From the NCBI GenBank assembly GCA_022606425.2, contig JAHDVF020001251.1, positions 1,040,501 to 1,104,500 of the forward strand: a stretch of 64,000 bases of DNA. Direction: 5' to 3'. The DNA is from Lepidostoma basale. Its lineage: Eukaryota; Arthropoda; Insecta; Trichoptera; Lepidostomatidae. The translations under genes were made by a program, and so were the position numbers. Shown here one piece after another: positions 1 through 9,995 of the stretch (within the stretch, counting starts at the first letter, position 1; every line of letters begins with the position of its first letter). The notes under the pieces were generated by a model, which saw only the letters and a list, made by a program, of their open reading frames with translations, was not told the DNA's origin and did no database searches.

Positions 1-62
1 GTCCCGGGACCTTCGGTGTGGCAGTCATAGCTCTTACCACTCTGCCACAAAGCTCGTCAATT
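1..62 (-). repeat. SINE-S2 fragment (tRNA-derived), cut by window edge
   Basis: On the minus strand this contains a pol III A-box-like TGGCAGAGTGG. The B box would lie beyond the window edge. A second copy of the same family is at 2866-2945. Confidence 0.6.
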
Positions 63-162
63 AAATCATCCTTTAGCAATATGAAACATAATAAAATATA
101 ACAAAACTTCTAGACAACAAATGTTTGTATTTTTATAAAATATTTAATATATTTTAATTTGT

Positions 163-403
163 TTAAGTATGTGAACGACGTTAACATAACTAGAGAAAGA
201 GGAAGACTAAGGAAAATGTGGCATAATGAAATATTAAATGTCGGCCACATGAGGAGTCGGAGAAATTGACATGCGTGCATGACACGATGTATGAATGTTG
301 AGAAAGTGAGAGAAATATGTCAGGAAAGAACAGTGTGGTGATCCATTATTTCTGCCTACCCCTTCGGAAAGATGGTATGATAGGTAGTTAATTAATTAGT
401 TAT
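163..403 (+). mobile_element. LINE-A1 3' fragment
   Basis: Encodes the usual LINE-A C-terminus in decayed form (VNDVN, RGRLRKMWHNE, NVGHMRSR) and ends in a degenerate CCCCTTCGG hairpin followed by a GTTAATTAATTAG tail. The reading frame is broken. Confidence 0.85.
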
Positions 404-454
404 ATGAAGATTTGAATAAATATATATTATATAAATATATGAATCTAGAGTATA

Positions 455-525
455 ATTAATACAAATGAAAACATCTGTTTTATACAAGTTTTATTATAAT
501 TCTTGGCAATGACATATTTTGCCTG
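455..525 (+). repeat. P-family left arm
   Basis: Carries the P signatures ATGAAAACATCTGTTTT and TTTTATTATAATT. The matching inverted arm lies at 1203-1270, so the LINE-A copy between them sits where the P hairpin loop would be. Confidence 0.55.
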
Positions 526-1204
526 TCTAAGGCTTCTTCTTCTTCTTTTTTTAGACCTTTGGGCTGTTCCTGTAGTCTGGTTTCTCTTGGGGTGCCATGT
601 TTTCCTCGGTCTACCTCGACTCCGTACTCCATTTACATCATTAACGTATACTTTTTTAACCATTCTTTCTTCCGCACCAACCCTTCTTTTAACATCACTG
701 TCTGTTCTGCCATCCACTGTGGACATGCTCCCTAAATACACAAATTCTCTCACCTGTTCCAAGTTCTCTTCATTCACACTTATATTACAAACTGTCATTT
801 GCTCTTCCCTTTCAAAAACTAACACCTTTGACTTTCTGACATTCATCATTAAATCGTTTGACTTGCATACCTCATACATTCTCGATACCAAGACTTGTAA
901 TTCGTCCGCACTATCCGCAACGAGAAAGGCATGGTCCACGTAAAGCAGACAATTTACAGACAAATCACTCATCTTAGCACGAGCATTTATTCCTTTCAGT
1001 TCTTTCATACACTTGTCACATACAGATTGAACAACCATAGAGACATCACGCAGCCCTGCTTAACACCTTTTGTGATATCAAACCATGGTGTGATGTCCCC
1101 ATTTACCCTAACATTGCCAGTGCTTCCTTCGTAGAGAGAAGCGACCACCCGTATCAGTTTTGTGCTTACTCCGTATTCGGACAAGATTGACCACAGTTTA
1201 ACTT
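526..1204 (-). pseudogene. LINE-A reverse transcriptase fragment with internal deletion
   Basis: The minus strand encodes the RT palm and thumb (GVKQGCVMS at the 5' side, then LLYVDH where functional copies have LLYADD). The polymerase aspartate motif is therefore lost. After residues VKRRVGA the frame jumps straight to EERMVKKVYVNDVNGVRSRG, skipping roughly 130 residues present in sister copies, and ends in a GAA-rich tail. Despite the deletion, 197 codons stay open (445-1038). Upstream sequence to 1204 continues the RT domain (LWSILSEYGVS) in another frame. It is a truncated retrotransposon copy, not a host gene. Confidence 0.85.
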
Positions 1205-1275
1205 GTATAAAACAAACGTTTTCATTTGTATTTATTATTTAATTTTTTACATCATTATTCAAGAAACAATACAAA
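1203..1275 (+). repeat. P-family right end
   Basis: Contains TTTTACATCATTATTCAAG and AAACAAT, the 3' signature of the P family, and is inverted relative to the arm at 455-525. Confidence 0.5.
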
Positions 1276-1288
1276 AATGAATCTAAAG

Positions 1289-1356
1289 TTTGTCAGGATA
1301 GAGAAGTGTGGCAAATCATTATCTCTGCGCACTCTTTGGGGAAACAGTTAGTTTGT
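1289..1356 (+). mobile_element. LINE-A 3' scrap
   Basis: Shows GTCAGGATAGAGAAGTGTGG followed by TTTGGGGAAACAG and TTAGTTTGTT, a decayed LINE-A 3' terminus. Confidence 0.6.
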
Positions 1357-1697
1357 TAAAGCGCTGAAAATAATTTATGTGCTCTTCATTAGAATTTTCA
1401 CATGATTTATGATCAGTTTTTAAACACAAAAACAAGAACCTTGAGCATACACTCCATTCTCATACAAATCAGCATAGTAGACGGATAATTAACAAGCAAA
1501 CATACTATATTTGACGCATACACAATGTGATACATTGCCACGTGCTGGTTTAACGCAATTATCACACCACACGATGCAGGACTTAATACTAGCGGTGATA
1601 CTGGATTGAATAACGTCTGCATAATTACATTAGAGAGTATCTTGTCTTCCTAAAGTCAAACCATCTCTCATGAGTTCCTAACTAACTAACTATTACT
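1357..1697. other. No gene seen
   Basis: AT-rich sequence without a convincing coding or repeat signature, apart from a short repeated motif (GAGAGTATCTTGTCTTCCT at about 1633) that recurs inverted near 2065 and 38390. Confidence 0.5.
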
Positions 1698-1928
1698 TCA
1701 TATCCACGAAAGGTTCTTCTCCGGTCTCAATCTAAAGATTGGTTTGCAGCAGGATGCTGCATTTTTGTTCCACTCCGCTCGGTCCTCGGCAACTCTCTTC
1801 AACTCCGCATAGGAGGTGCAGCCCATATATCGGCACATCTGGTCTAGGTACTCCTGGCCAGGTCGTACACTGCCAATCGATCCCTCGACCATTCCCTCCA
1901 ATACATCATCATGCAGGAAGCATTTCAA
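1698..1928 (-). mobile_element. LINE-B C-terminal fragment
   Basis: The minus strand reads HDDVLEGMVEGS, then YLDQMCRYMGCTSYAELKR and AEDRAEWNKNAASCC. This is the typical end of insect RTE-like endonuclease-reverse transcriptases. A related fragment is at 45391-45670. 5'-truncated and not functional. Confidence 0.7.
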
Positions 1929-2329
1929 ATCAAATTAAATCAGTTTATTTACTCAAAAGATATTACAAACAGCATAAATGTTTAAGGCATCCATTGAGTA
2001 CAGGTAAAATATTATACACATACAACATAATACCAGGATCGCATTAGTGATGGTTCGACATTAGGAAGACAAGATACTTTCCAAAGTCAAGAGTATTTGT
2101 CCTCTGAACGTACTTTCACTTACATGAAAGACGTCGATCTCCAAGGAGACCGCGTTCAGCAGACTAATTGCTCTTCCCACCAGTGCCACCAGAGGCAGAT
2201 TGGTTCTGGCGACCGGTAGTTAAAACAATCTGTGCTGTCGCTGTCGGAGATATCTATCGGGGACAAAAAGACCAACATCCTCCAGTACGCCCGAGTTCTC
2301 GAAATATCCCCTAATTAATCTGAAGAAAT

Positions 2330-2640
2330 GGGTTATTAGATGTCCATCTCTTCGAAGCTGTAGAGAATTGGTTCCGAGCATTCCCAGAAGAATTTGTGTC
2401 GCAACACATGACCAATTTATATCGCGCGCCTCTCCGCTATGGTGTTCAATATGTGCCTGTTCTCTTCAACTCTGCTGAGAACCTCCACATTTGTAACGTG
2501 GTCCCTCCATGAAACATGGGCAACTCGTCGGTAGGTCCACATATCAAATGCATCCAGTCTTTTGCGCTCTCTTTCGCTGAGTCTCGCAGCCGTATAGTAA
2601 AACACTACACACCAATGTTTTTATAAGGTGTTTTCAGAGG
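2330..2640 (-). mobile_element. RTE-like LINE C-terminal fragment
   Basis: The minus frame gives ERKRLDAFDMWTYRRVAHVS, WRDHVTNVEVLSRVEENR and HILNTIAERRA. The pattern AFDMW-YRR-DHVTN-EVL is diagnostic of RTE-like LINE C-termini. It is related to LINE-C at 49290-49800 but is a different lineage. Confidence 0.7.
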
Positions 2641-2740
2641 TTTAGGTCTATGTTATTGGACTCGAATATTTTAGCTTTTTTGTTGAAGGCAAGTTTAGCC
2701 TGGTGGATACGACTATCGACGTATTTCTTGGATCTTTATA

Positions 2741-2830
2741 ATAATAATAATAAAAAATTGGATAATTTATAATGCGCCATTTTTATGAATTGCTCATCTC
2801 AAGGGCGCTTGTTATAATGTTACAATGTAT
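2741..2830 (-). mobile_element. LINE-L 3' UTR and (AAT)n tail
   Basis: Plus-strand (AAT)n is followed by GCGCC...ATGA...TCAT...GGCGC, the LINE-L 3' hairpin in reverse orientation. No coding sequence is kept. Confidence 0.75.
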
Positions 2831-2865
2831 GAATGTAGAGGAATCTCGTATAAACACATGTCTTC

Positions 2866-2945
2866 AAAGGTCCCACGATTCGAACCCAGGACCTTCAGTG
2901 TGCCAGTCATAGCTCTTACCACTCAGCCACGAAGCTCGTCAATTT
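2866..2945 (-). repeat. SINE-S2 (tRNA-derived)
   Basis: The minus strand has an A box (TGGCTGAGTGG) and a B box (GGTTCGAATCG) about 40 bases apart, as in tRNA-derived SINEs. The tRNA fold is decayed, so it is not called as a tRNA gene. Confidence 0.65.
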
Positions 2946-3423
2946 CGTCAAAAGAGCAATTACAAAATGGTGTATCTGCAAGTGTAAATGGTGTATTTAC
3001 AAGTCATGTATTATGCAATCAATTAATAACAATACACAGTTGTAATGATAAATGTAAATTTTATAAAATTAACAGAAAAATGATAAGGAATCGGCGGTGT
3101 TATATGGCCGTATTAACAATGTATTGAAGCAGTGTATATTTATTGGCATAACGCGTTGTAATAATGTGTTTTTATTGCAGACACTTCGTGAAGAATGCAA
3201 AATTATTCTATACACGCTCGACCAAGTTTGCCATGAACAAGATAGGATCGAACAAACTACTTGTTTTATCAGAAAGATGTGTACATGCACATCGATTCTT
3301 CCCACGTCTAACATAGCTCACCTTTTAAATTTGATTAATTTGGTAATGCCATCGTTTCCTCAGTCTTCAAATTAAATCAAATCAAATCAGTTCATTTTCT
3401 CATTTAAGGCATTTATAATATTA

Positions 3424-3978
3424 ATGGTAAGAACAACAATATTAATGGTAAGAGGTCGGCTGAAATATAGTTCCATTATTTGGTCCGCCTGGGATTCGAT
3501 ATTCTCCGATGTGGAGCGAGTGCAGAAAAAAAATTGGACTTTCTTTACCTCAGGGAGCACGGTTATTACCCGTGGCTCTTTCCCGACTAAATTCTTGCTA
3601 GGTATGCTAAGCTACCAATCATTAGAGAGGAGTAATATGCACTTGGGAGTTCACTTCTTTCAGCTGATTGGCGGCCGTATACAAAACTCGGATGTCCTGA
3701 GTGATCTATTTGTCACTCAGGACATCCGCCAATGGTTATGCCTGTGGGTAGGGCAATCTTATTGTTCAATCGGGTCGCCTCAGAGGTCGACATATTTCGT
3801 GATATTGTGAGTTGCCTCAGGGATGCAATATCAATGTTCTGATTCTTTCTAATTCTTAATCTTAATGTATTTTTTATGCTTCTCTTATAAATTCTTATAA
3901 TGATATTGCGATCTGGAATTATATGTCTGTAATGTTTGTGATTTTAATTCAAATAAATGAAATAAATTCAAATGAAAT
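3424..3978 (+). mobile_element. CR1/Jockey-like LINE 3' end
   Basis: The 128-codon frame begins LKYSSIIWSAWDSIFSDVER followed by VQKK, matching the post-RT motif (L-Y-S-IW-P...IE-VQ) of CR1/Jockey-type LINEs. It is followed by an AT-rich 3' UTR ending in a AAATAAATGAAATAAA tail. A second fragment of this type is at 63660-63850. Confidence 0.7.
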
Positions 3979-4005
3979 ATTGAGTACAGGTAAAATAAAA
4001 CAAAC

Positions 4006-4416
4006 AAACAACCGATGGCGATAGGCAGAGAGAATGGAACGCCACACTACTCTATCCTGACACCTCTCTAGCTTCCACATTCATACGAGTCATACACACA
4101 CGTCGATTCTAACATGACCAACCTTAAATCTGATTAATTTGGTCATGCCATGTTTTCCTCGGTCTATCTCGACTCCATACTCCATCATCGTTAACGTATA
4201 CTTTCTTAACCATTCTTTCTCCATCCATGCGCTCCATACGTCCAAACCAACGCAGCAATTCTTTCATAATTTTGTTCATAATACCTTCTTCCGCTCTGCA
4301 TTCCTTTCTTATATCAGCATTTGAGATTCTATCATACATCGATCTACCACACATACATCTTAGGGACCTCATTTCTACTGCATATATTATGCTCTCATTC
4401 TTCTTCTGCCAGTTAA
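4006..4416 (-). mobile_element. LINE-A2 3' fragment
   Basis: Minus strand encodes RSLRRMCGRSMYDRISNAD, then LLRWFGRMERMDGER and RDRPRKTWHDQINQI. The 3' tail reads CAACAAA-type on the complement, (TTG)n in sense. Frame interrupted near 4190. Confidence 0.85.
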
Positions 4417-4419
4417 TAT

Positions 4420-4868
4420 AACTTAATAACTAACAAACCATCACGCCGTCTCCCCGTAGTGATAGGCAAAAAGGCTTTTCTTTCCTGACATATTTCTCCC
4501 GCATCCTCAACATTCATACATCGTGTGATGCACGCGCGTCGATTTCTCTGACTCCTCACGTGGCCGACATTCAATATTTTATTTATTTGATGCCACATTA
4601 TCCTCGGTCTTCCTCTATTTCTGGTTCTATTTACATCATAATATAAAAAAATTACCTTTCTTTCTTCATTCATTCTTTCCATATGTTCAAACCATCTTAA
4701 TGATCCTTTCATTATTTTGTTCATAACACCATCAATCGCACCACATTCACTTCTTATATTTTCATTCGACACTATCATACACAGGGTACCTATCACACAT
4801 TCGTCTAAGAGATCTCATTTCTACTGCATATATTCTACTTTCATCCAACTTTTACCAGTTCTATTTCG
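4420..4868 (-). mobile_element. LINE-A1 3' fragment
   Basis: Minus strand encodes VSNENIRSECGAIDGVMNK, SLRWFEHMERMNEER and RGRPRIMWHQINKILNVG, then a degenerate hairpin and a GTTA-type tail. It lies tail-to-head against the neighbouring A2 copy. Confidence 0.85.
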
Positions 4869-4903
4869 TTCAGTTAATATATATTTTTTATATTGTATAT
4901 TTT

Positions 4904-5005
4904 TAACTAGTTGATAAAATGGAGCATTTTATACAGCGCCCTTGAGATAATCAATTCATAAAAATGGGTCTTATAAATCATCCAATTAATTATATTATAT
5001 ATTAG
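4904..5005 (+). mobile_element. LINE-L 3' UTR fragment
   Basis: Plus-oriented TAGTTGATAAAATGGAGC, then AGCGCCCTTGAGAT and TTCATAAAAATGG, ending in a short AT tail. One strand of the outer hairpin is decayed. Confidence 0.65.
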
Positions 5006-5219
5006 CCGAGAAGAAAAATAACACAAAGGAAATAGTCTTTATCTGCATTATAAATTTATGTATATATAATATAAAAGAGAAACTATAAATAAATATTGTT
5101 TATGTTTCATGTTGTAGGCTAATTGTGCATATGTGTGCCAGGGTCAAATAAAAAATGAGAAAAATCAAACAGCCGGGAAGCTGATAAAACTATACCAAAC
5201 AAATTATAATGATGGAATT

Positions 5220-5640
5220 GGAACTAGCGAATTAGTACATTAGAATTAGTGACTAACATTAGAGTAACCCCTCCCTTTCTACCATCCTGTATCTCACCCC
5301 CTTTTTGCTATATTGGTCCCCACTCAAGACCACTGGCCCACACCTAAGGACACTCTCGTCCCACTCGGTTCTGTATGTACCCAGGATCAATCAGCCCCAA
5401 CCCAAAGCCACTCCATGTCACTGTCCCTCAGTCTCCACCCAAGACCTCCGCCCCTGTCCTAGACTACTCCCGCCCCCTCCGCACTCCGGATAGTCAGGTC
5501 CAAATATAAGACCTAACCCACCACATCTTCCAAGAAATTCTCCTCTCATAATCCAACAATATCCAACCTCAATATCCATAAAACAAAGTAGGACACAAAA
5601 TGCCAAACACTATTCTAGTGGAACAGAAGGACCGATGACT
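5220..5640. repeat. Pyrimidine-rich segment, possibly Q repeat
   Basis: C-rich, T-rich plus strand, unlike its surroundings, containing CCTAACCCACCACATCTTCC, which resembles the Q repeat at 8100-8300, 42790-43060 and 46690-46970. The short ORFs here are low-complexity and unconvincing. Confidence 0.35.
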
Positions 5641-5764
5641 ACGTCAGCAGTCAGTCTCCTGGAGAGTTTTAAGTTGTTTCCTCTCCACAAGAGCAAATGC
5701 TGAGAAGTTCCTGATTGGTCCACTATAGAATATCTTTCCAGTTCCCAACACTTTAGATAAATTC

Positions 5765-6035
5765 ACAGATAAAATGAAAAAAATAAAAAACACAATATCC
5801 AAGGTAGCAGAAATGCGAACCCTACGCTCCATCGCAGGCAAAACCCTGAGAGATCAGATCAGAAATGAAACGACAAGGTCTGTCTGTAGTGTTGAGAACA
5901 TAGTAAGATGGGGAAGAAGCAGAAGGAGCTTTTGTAGAGACCACGTGGACGGCGTGGAGAATACAAGAATTGCAAAATTTGTTAAAAATGAAAACCCAAG
6001 CAGCAATAGATTACCATTATTATTATTAAAATAAC
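5765..6035 (+). mobile_element. RTE-like LINE C-terminal fragment
   Basis: Reads VAEMRTLRSIAGKTLRDQIR, then NVENIVRWGR-like VENIVRWGRSRRSF and HVDGVENTRIAKFVKNENP. The order MRTLR-AGKT-RD-IR-RWG-HV matches RTE-type LINE C-termini. Confidence 0.65.
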
Positions 6036-6103
6036 CATCGCCTTCTAGACCAATATTTGTGCCAAATGCCCTTACAGGAGTACTTTGAGACAGCAAATTA
6101 CCC

Positions 6104-6269
6104 ATGCAAATAAAAGGAAAGGTGTACCGCTGTGAGACCTGCTATGCTCTAAGAATCGGAATGCTGGACCGTAAAGCGTCAAGAAAAACAGAGGCTACAC
6201 GTAGCAGAAATGAAAATGCTGAGGTGGTCAGGGATACAATGCTGGATAGAACTAAGAATGACCATATCA
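6104..6269 (+). mobile_element. RTE-like LINE fragment, left of P insertion
   Basis: Decayed LINE coding sequence (VYRCETCYALR, then EATRSRNENAEVVRD in shifted frame). It ends in AATGACCATATCA, which is repeated at 6847-6859 where the same LINE resumes. Confidence 0.55.
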
Positions 6270-6846
6270 ATTTATTAATATGTGTGAGAAATTTATTAAT
6301 ATGTTTCGCCCTTCTAAGGCATTATCAAATGACATTTGACAATGTCTTAGAAAGGCGAAACATGTCATACATAAATATTATAATAAAACTCCTTGAAAAC
6401 TATCATTTTGTAATACATATTAATAATTTAATATGGAGTTTTACATCATTGTTCAAGAAACAATAAATAAATTACTGTTAACATTTATTGAACTTCTTTT
6501 TGATTTATATAATATCATTTAGTATTCCCTAACTATGTAAGCATTGTCATAAAATTTCTTAACGAGTTCCAAGAAACACTTTCCAATATTTCTGGACCTA
6601 CACAAATAATTATTTGTTAAAAATGTCTAAAGTCACATCAATTTTCGTTAACTACCATATTCTGCTCCATTTACTAGTGTATATAAACTGCAACGAGTTG
6701 AAGTTTCATCACATTTGATAATCCTTAAAAGGGCAAAACATGTCATACATAAATATTATAATAAAATTCCTTGAAAACTATCGTTTTCTCATACATATTA
6801 ATAATTTAATATGGAGTTTTACATCATTGTTTAAGAAACAATAAAT
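6270..6846 (+). mobile_element. P-family retroposon insertion, 577 bp, 13-bp target duplication
   Basis: The insertion is bounded by exact AATGACCATATCA copies (6257-6269 and 6847-6859) and splits a LINE. It contains the P hairpin (GGCATTATCAAATG/CATTTGACAATGTC, about 6318-6350) and two direct copies of the P 3' segment (about 6345-6475 and 6730-6846), each with AATATGGAGTTTTACATC and ending AAGAAACAATAAAT. The long target duplication and A-rich end suggest retroposition. No coding capacity is seen. Confidence 0.75.
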
Positions 6847-7140
6847 AATGACCATATCAGAGGAAGCCTTAAAGTCGCCCCGATAACGGAATAGACTAGG
6901 AAACATCGTTGCAGTGGTACGGCCAAGTGAGCAGAAGGGACGATGAATACATTGTGCACAAGGCCCTGCAACTGAAGACGGAAGGAGGGTACCGGGTCGG
7001 GTTCCTGCAACGTGGATATCTACATTTAGTAATGACCTGCGGACGGGTGACCCAGAACCGGGAGATTTGGCAGAGCCATATTAGGAGAGCTGACTTCAAA
7101 AAACGTGAAAAACTAGGCGAAAGAAGAAAACATTGATTGT
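6847..7140 (+). mobile_element. RTE-like LINE fragment, right of P insertion
   Basis: Continues the interrupted LINE (QWYGQVSRRDDEYIVHKALQ, then RVTQNREIWQSHIRRADF). It ends near GAAAGAAGAAAACATTG, a GAA-type tail. Confidence 0.55.
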
Positions 7141-7240
7141 GTCTTATTAAAAAGGTATTTTAATATGACCGAATTTTTAATTAACCATTTGATTTTGCGG
7201 CATTTAATTTAATAATAATAAAAAGTATTAAAAGTAAGTA

Positions 7241-7716
7241 TACGTGGAACATAAATTAAATAGACAATATGTGCACCATCAAAAACAACATTTTGTGTTA
7301 AATTATTTTTATTTTGTTATTTTATTTGGAGAAGATCCCTGCAGGACGAGGCTAAGGCAGCAAGCCTCACTTGGGATGATGTTAAGCATCAGGCATGCGA
7401 TAGAGTCGGGTGGAGAAGATTCCTTGAGGCCCTATGCACCACGGAGGTGTGACAGGACAAAAAGAAGAAGAAGAAGATTTTATTTTATATCATTTTGTTT
7501 TATATTACGAGTTTTAGATTTATTTTGTGGATGTTGGACTATCGAAGTATGCGCGGGAAATGCCTATTGGTGGCGATGAGGTTCGCAACCCATCACACCG
7601 CGTCTCCCGTGGGGCGAAAAGAGAAGGATGGAGTGCCGCATCGGTCAAAGTGTGACAGTCCTTTCTTTCTGCCTACCCTTTCGGGGAGACGGCGTGATGG
7701 TTAGTTAGTTAGTTAA
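7241..7716 (+). mobile_element. SINE-D with nested LINE-F
   Basis: Short element whose 3' part reads AGATGCCTATTGGTGGCGAT-like sequence and then the LINE-A 3' end (GTGTGGCAGTCC-type, CTACCCTTTCGGGGAGACGG, TGATGGTTAGTTAGTTAG). The last codons match LINE-A (W-Q-S-I-L-S-A-Y-P-F-G-E-T-A in sister copies). The 5' body has no RT homology, so this looks like a non-autonomous partner. Interrupted by LINE-F at 7328-7476. Confidence 0.7.
7328..7476 (+). mobile_element. LINE-F 3' fragment nested in SINE-D
   Basis: Ends in the coding tail shared with 38655-39045 (RVGWRRFLEAL, TEV, stop, then (GAA)n). ATTTTATTT occurs on both sides (7319-7327 and 7477-7485), and the uninterrupted SINE-D at about 39601-39620 shows the empty site. 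Confidence 0.75.
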
Positions 7717-7719
7717 AAA

Positions 7720-8095
7720 GTATTTAAAAAGCTGGTTGTGTGGTGAGTTTGTTGCACAAGAGATGATCTGTGCTTGCTACAGCCATTTGCATAAATTAGA
7801 TCATTGCTTCCTTCGGAAACAATGCTTGCTTAAACGGAAAACATAATTAATATAATCCATAATATTGCGTGAAATTCAATGTCTAAGCAAAAGCAAACAT
7901 ACAATGTAAAATACATTATCGACTAATGAACCATTGTGCTGATCTGTGAAATGATAAATGTTTAATTGGTAAAGGAAAAAGTGGTTGGATAACCACAATC
8001 TTTGCAATTAATTGAAAGGATTACATAGCTTATTCAATGCTGCTACACAATTGATTATAGATGCAAAAAATACTGTAATATAACACATTTTATAC
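7720..8095. other. No gene seen
   Basis: AT-rich unique-looking sequence, with no open frame, RNA or repeat signature that can be supported. Confidence 0.5.
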
Positions 8096-8099
8096 TTTG

Positions 8100-8345
8100 T
8101 GCTTTCTGTACCTTTCCCCTTGAAAACCTTAATCATCCCGTATAAAACAATCATCCGAACAGTAGTGACCGGTGGCGGTACTCCCATAGAAGCCCAGAAG
8201 CCCGGTTTGCGTAAGAAATTTTGAATCTAAGTAATCAGGTCCCCGCATCAACCATCAACCCACCAAATCACCTTTCAACAATGTTCCTATCAGACGTAAG
8301 AGGAATCGCCATCGCATCGGGTGTGAAGTGAGCCACCTTTTATGA
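8100..8345 (+). repeat. Q repeat
   Basis: Shares GTGGCGGTACTCCCATAGAA and CCAACCCACCAAATCACCTT-like strings with 42790-43060 and 46690-46970 (partly inverted there). Non-coding, class unknown. Confidence 0.5.
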
Positions 8346-8356
8346 AATATAAAGCC

Positions 8357-8413
8357 ACTCATGAAGGAATGTAGAGCGGAAGAAAGTATTATGAAAAAAT
8401 ATATAAAAGGATC
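8357..8413 (+). mobile_element. LINE-A internal scrap
   Basis: GGAATGTAGAGCGGAAGAAA and ATTATGAAAAAA-type sequence encode the LINE-A motif KECRAEE-IM-K. Confidence 0.6.
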
Positions 8414-8508
8414 AAGTGATTGCTATACCCTTTACATCGATTTGTCTCGTGCTGTAATGATGTAAAGAGCCATTCAACATAGTAATAATAATAATAATAA
8501 TAATAATA
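8413..8508 (+). repeat. SINE-S1 3' end
   Basis: Contains TTTACATCGATTTG and GATGTAAAGAGCCATTCAAC, then (AAT)n, the 3' terminus of the SINE-S1 copies at 46305 and 63150 in the opposite orientation. Confidence 0.7.
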
Positions 8509-9790
8509 TACATAAATACATGTTTAGCTTTATTTAAGTGCTTCATTTATTATATCTACAACTTTCTCAAAGTGACATTCCATGATTTCTTCATTTTCTC
8601 GGTTTTTCAGTTTTTATAAACGCATTAACTAAGACTTCGAGTGCAATTTTACTTATCAAGAACGCACTAGATGTATTTAGTACAGACTTCTTTTGTAGCA
8701 TTCAATAACTTCTTAGTCATAAATGCACTATGTTTGAGGAATCGCACTAATTTTACAATATTTTACAATATTTGTATTCAAATAGCTATTTTCCTTAACA
8801 TAAATGTATTATATTATTGTATCTTCTATAATTTGTTTTAGATTTATTGTGTAGACGTTGAACAATCGAAGTGTGTGCGGGAGATGCCTATTGGTGGCGA
8901 TGAGGTTTGCAACCCATCACACCGCGTCTCTCGCAATGGCGAAAAGAGAAGGATGGAGTGTCGCATCAGTTAAAGTGTGGCAGTCCATTCTTTCTGCCAC
9001 CCTTTCAGGGAGACAGCGTGGTGGTTAGTCAGTTAGTTAGTTTCATTTATTATATAAATACATGTAGCCAAAATTTTATTAGTAAATACATTACATGTAT
9101 AAATGATACATGTTTAGGTTTTTTTAATGTTTCGTGTATTTCTATAAATACACGTATCCATAATTTTATTACTGAATACATTACATGTAAGGATTTTTTT
9201 AATGTTTCATGTATTTCTATAAATACATGTATCCATAATTTTATTATTGAAACATTACACGTATAAATGATTCCTGATTGCATTTTTTTAATGTTTCGTG
9301 TATTTAATATAAATACATGTATCCATAATTTTAATACTGAATACATTGCAAGTTAGGATTTTTTAAATCTTATCATTATAATTATCCATAATTTTATTTG
9401 TTACATGTATAAATAATACATGTTTGGATTTTTTAAATGTTTCATGTTTCTATAAATACACGTATACATCATTTTATTAAGGAATATATTGCATGTATAC
9501 AAAATTACACATTCAAGTTTATTTCAGTGTTTCATTTATTTCTATAAATTCATCCTCAGTGATTCATTCATTTCTATGTATATGTGTATCTATAATTTTG
9601 TTAGTGAATACATTAAATGTATACATAAACACATGTTTATCTTTATTTAAGTGTTTCGTTTACTTCTATAAACACATGTATACATAATTTTATTGCTGAA
9701 TACTTTACATGTATACGTAAATACATGTATAGATTTATTAAGTGTTTCATTAATTTATATAAAAAGATGTATCTGCAATTTTATTAATGA
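8505..9790. repeat. Minisatellite of about 90-bp degenerate units
   Basis: About eight to nine diverged units follow TTTTTTAATGTTTC, GTATTTCTATAAATACA, GTATCCATAATTTTATTA and GAATACATTACATGTATA. The array starts before 8556, is interrupted by SINE-D at 8556-9041 and resumes to about 9790. Small ORFs inside it are by-products of the periodicity. Confidence 0.8.
8556..9041 (+). mobile_element. SINE-D-like insertion, 486 bp, 14-bp target duplication
   Basis: Flanked by exact TTCATTTATTATAT (8542-8555 and 9042-9055). The 3' half matches other SINE-D copies and ends with the hairpin CCCTTTCAGGG and GTTAGTCAGTTAGTTAGT. The first roughly 280 bases do not match the other SINE-D copies, so the element may be chimeric. 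The long duplication and tail indicate target-primed reverse transcription. Confidence 0.75.
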
Positions 9791-9932
9791 TTTTTATAGT
9801 AAAAATACATTTTAAGCTATTTTAGAGTGCGTAATCGGGGTGTCATTTCTTGCTTTTTGACTTTTGGGCACTTTGAAAACTTATCATTTAAAAGTTATCT
9901 AACAAATAAATCATTTACTAATGTGTGCTTAC

Positions 9933-9995
9933 CAAAGTATTTTGGTACCCTAATCCCGACTCCTCGTCCGACATTTCCGAGTGTGAGTGTGTCAT
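9933..9995 (-). CDS. Candidate first coding exon of a host gene
   Basis: Unrecognised. On the minus strand, ATG at 9995-9993 opens exactly 21 codons (MTHSHSEMSDEESGLGYQNT plus Leu) ending in a consensus splice donor, TTG then GTAAGC, with the intron starting at 9932. Two Met codons are possible (residues 1 and 8). The peptide start is acidic (SDEES), as is common for nuclear regulators, but no family can be named. The 100-150 bases upstream are GC-richer, repeat-free and contain CpG-rich pieces (GGTCGCGTTTT, TTTCGCGAG), as expected of a 5' UTR. The rest of the gene would lie to the left, possibly beyond the window, with the minisatellite in intron 1. Chance occurrence of an ATG plus donor cannot be excluded. 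Confidence 0.35.

Noticed and set aside
5305..5493. Proline-rich 62-codon ORF
   Set aside because: Low-complexity C-rich sequence in a repeat-like block with no start context or homology.
9050..9790. CRISPR-like array of repeats and spacers
   Set aside because: Units are degenerate along their entire length with no constant repeat and variable spacer pattern, in an animal genome. It is a minisatellite.
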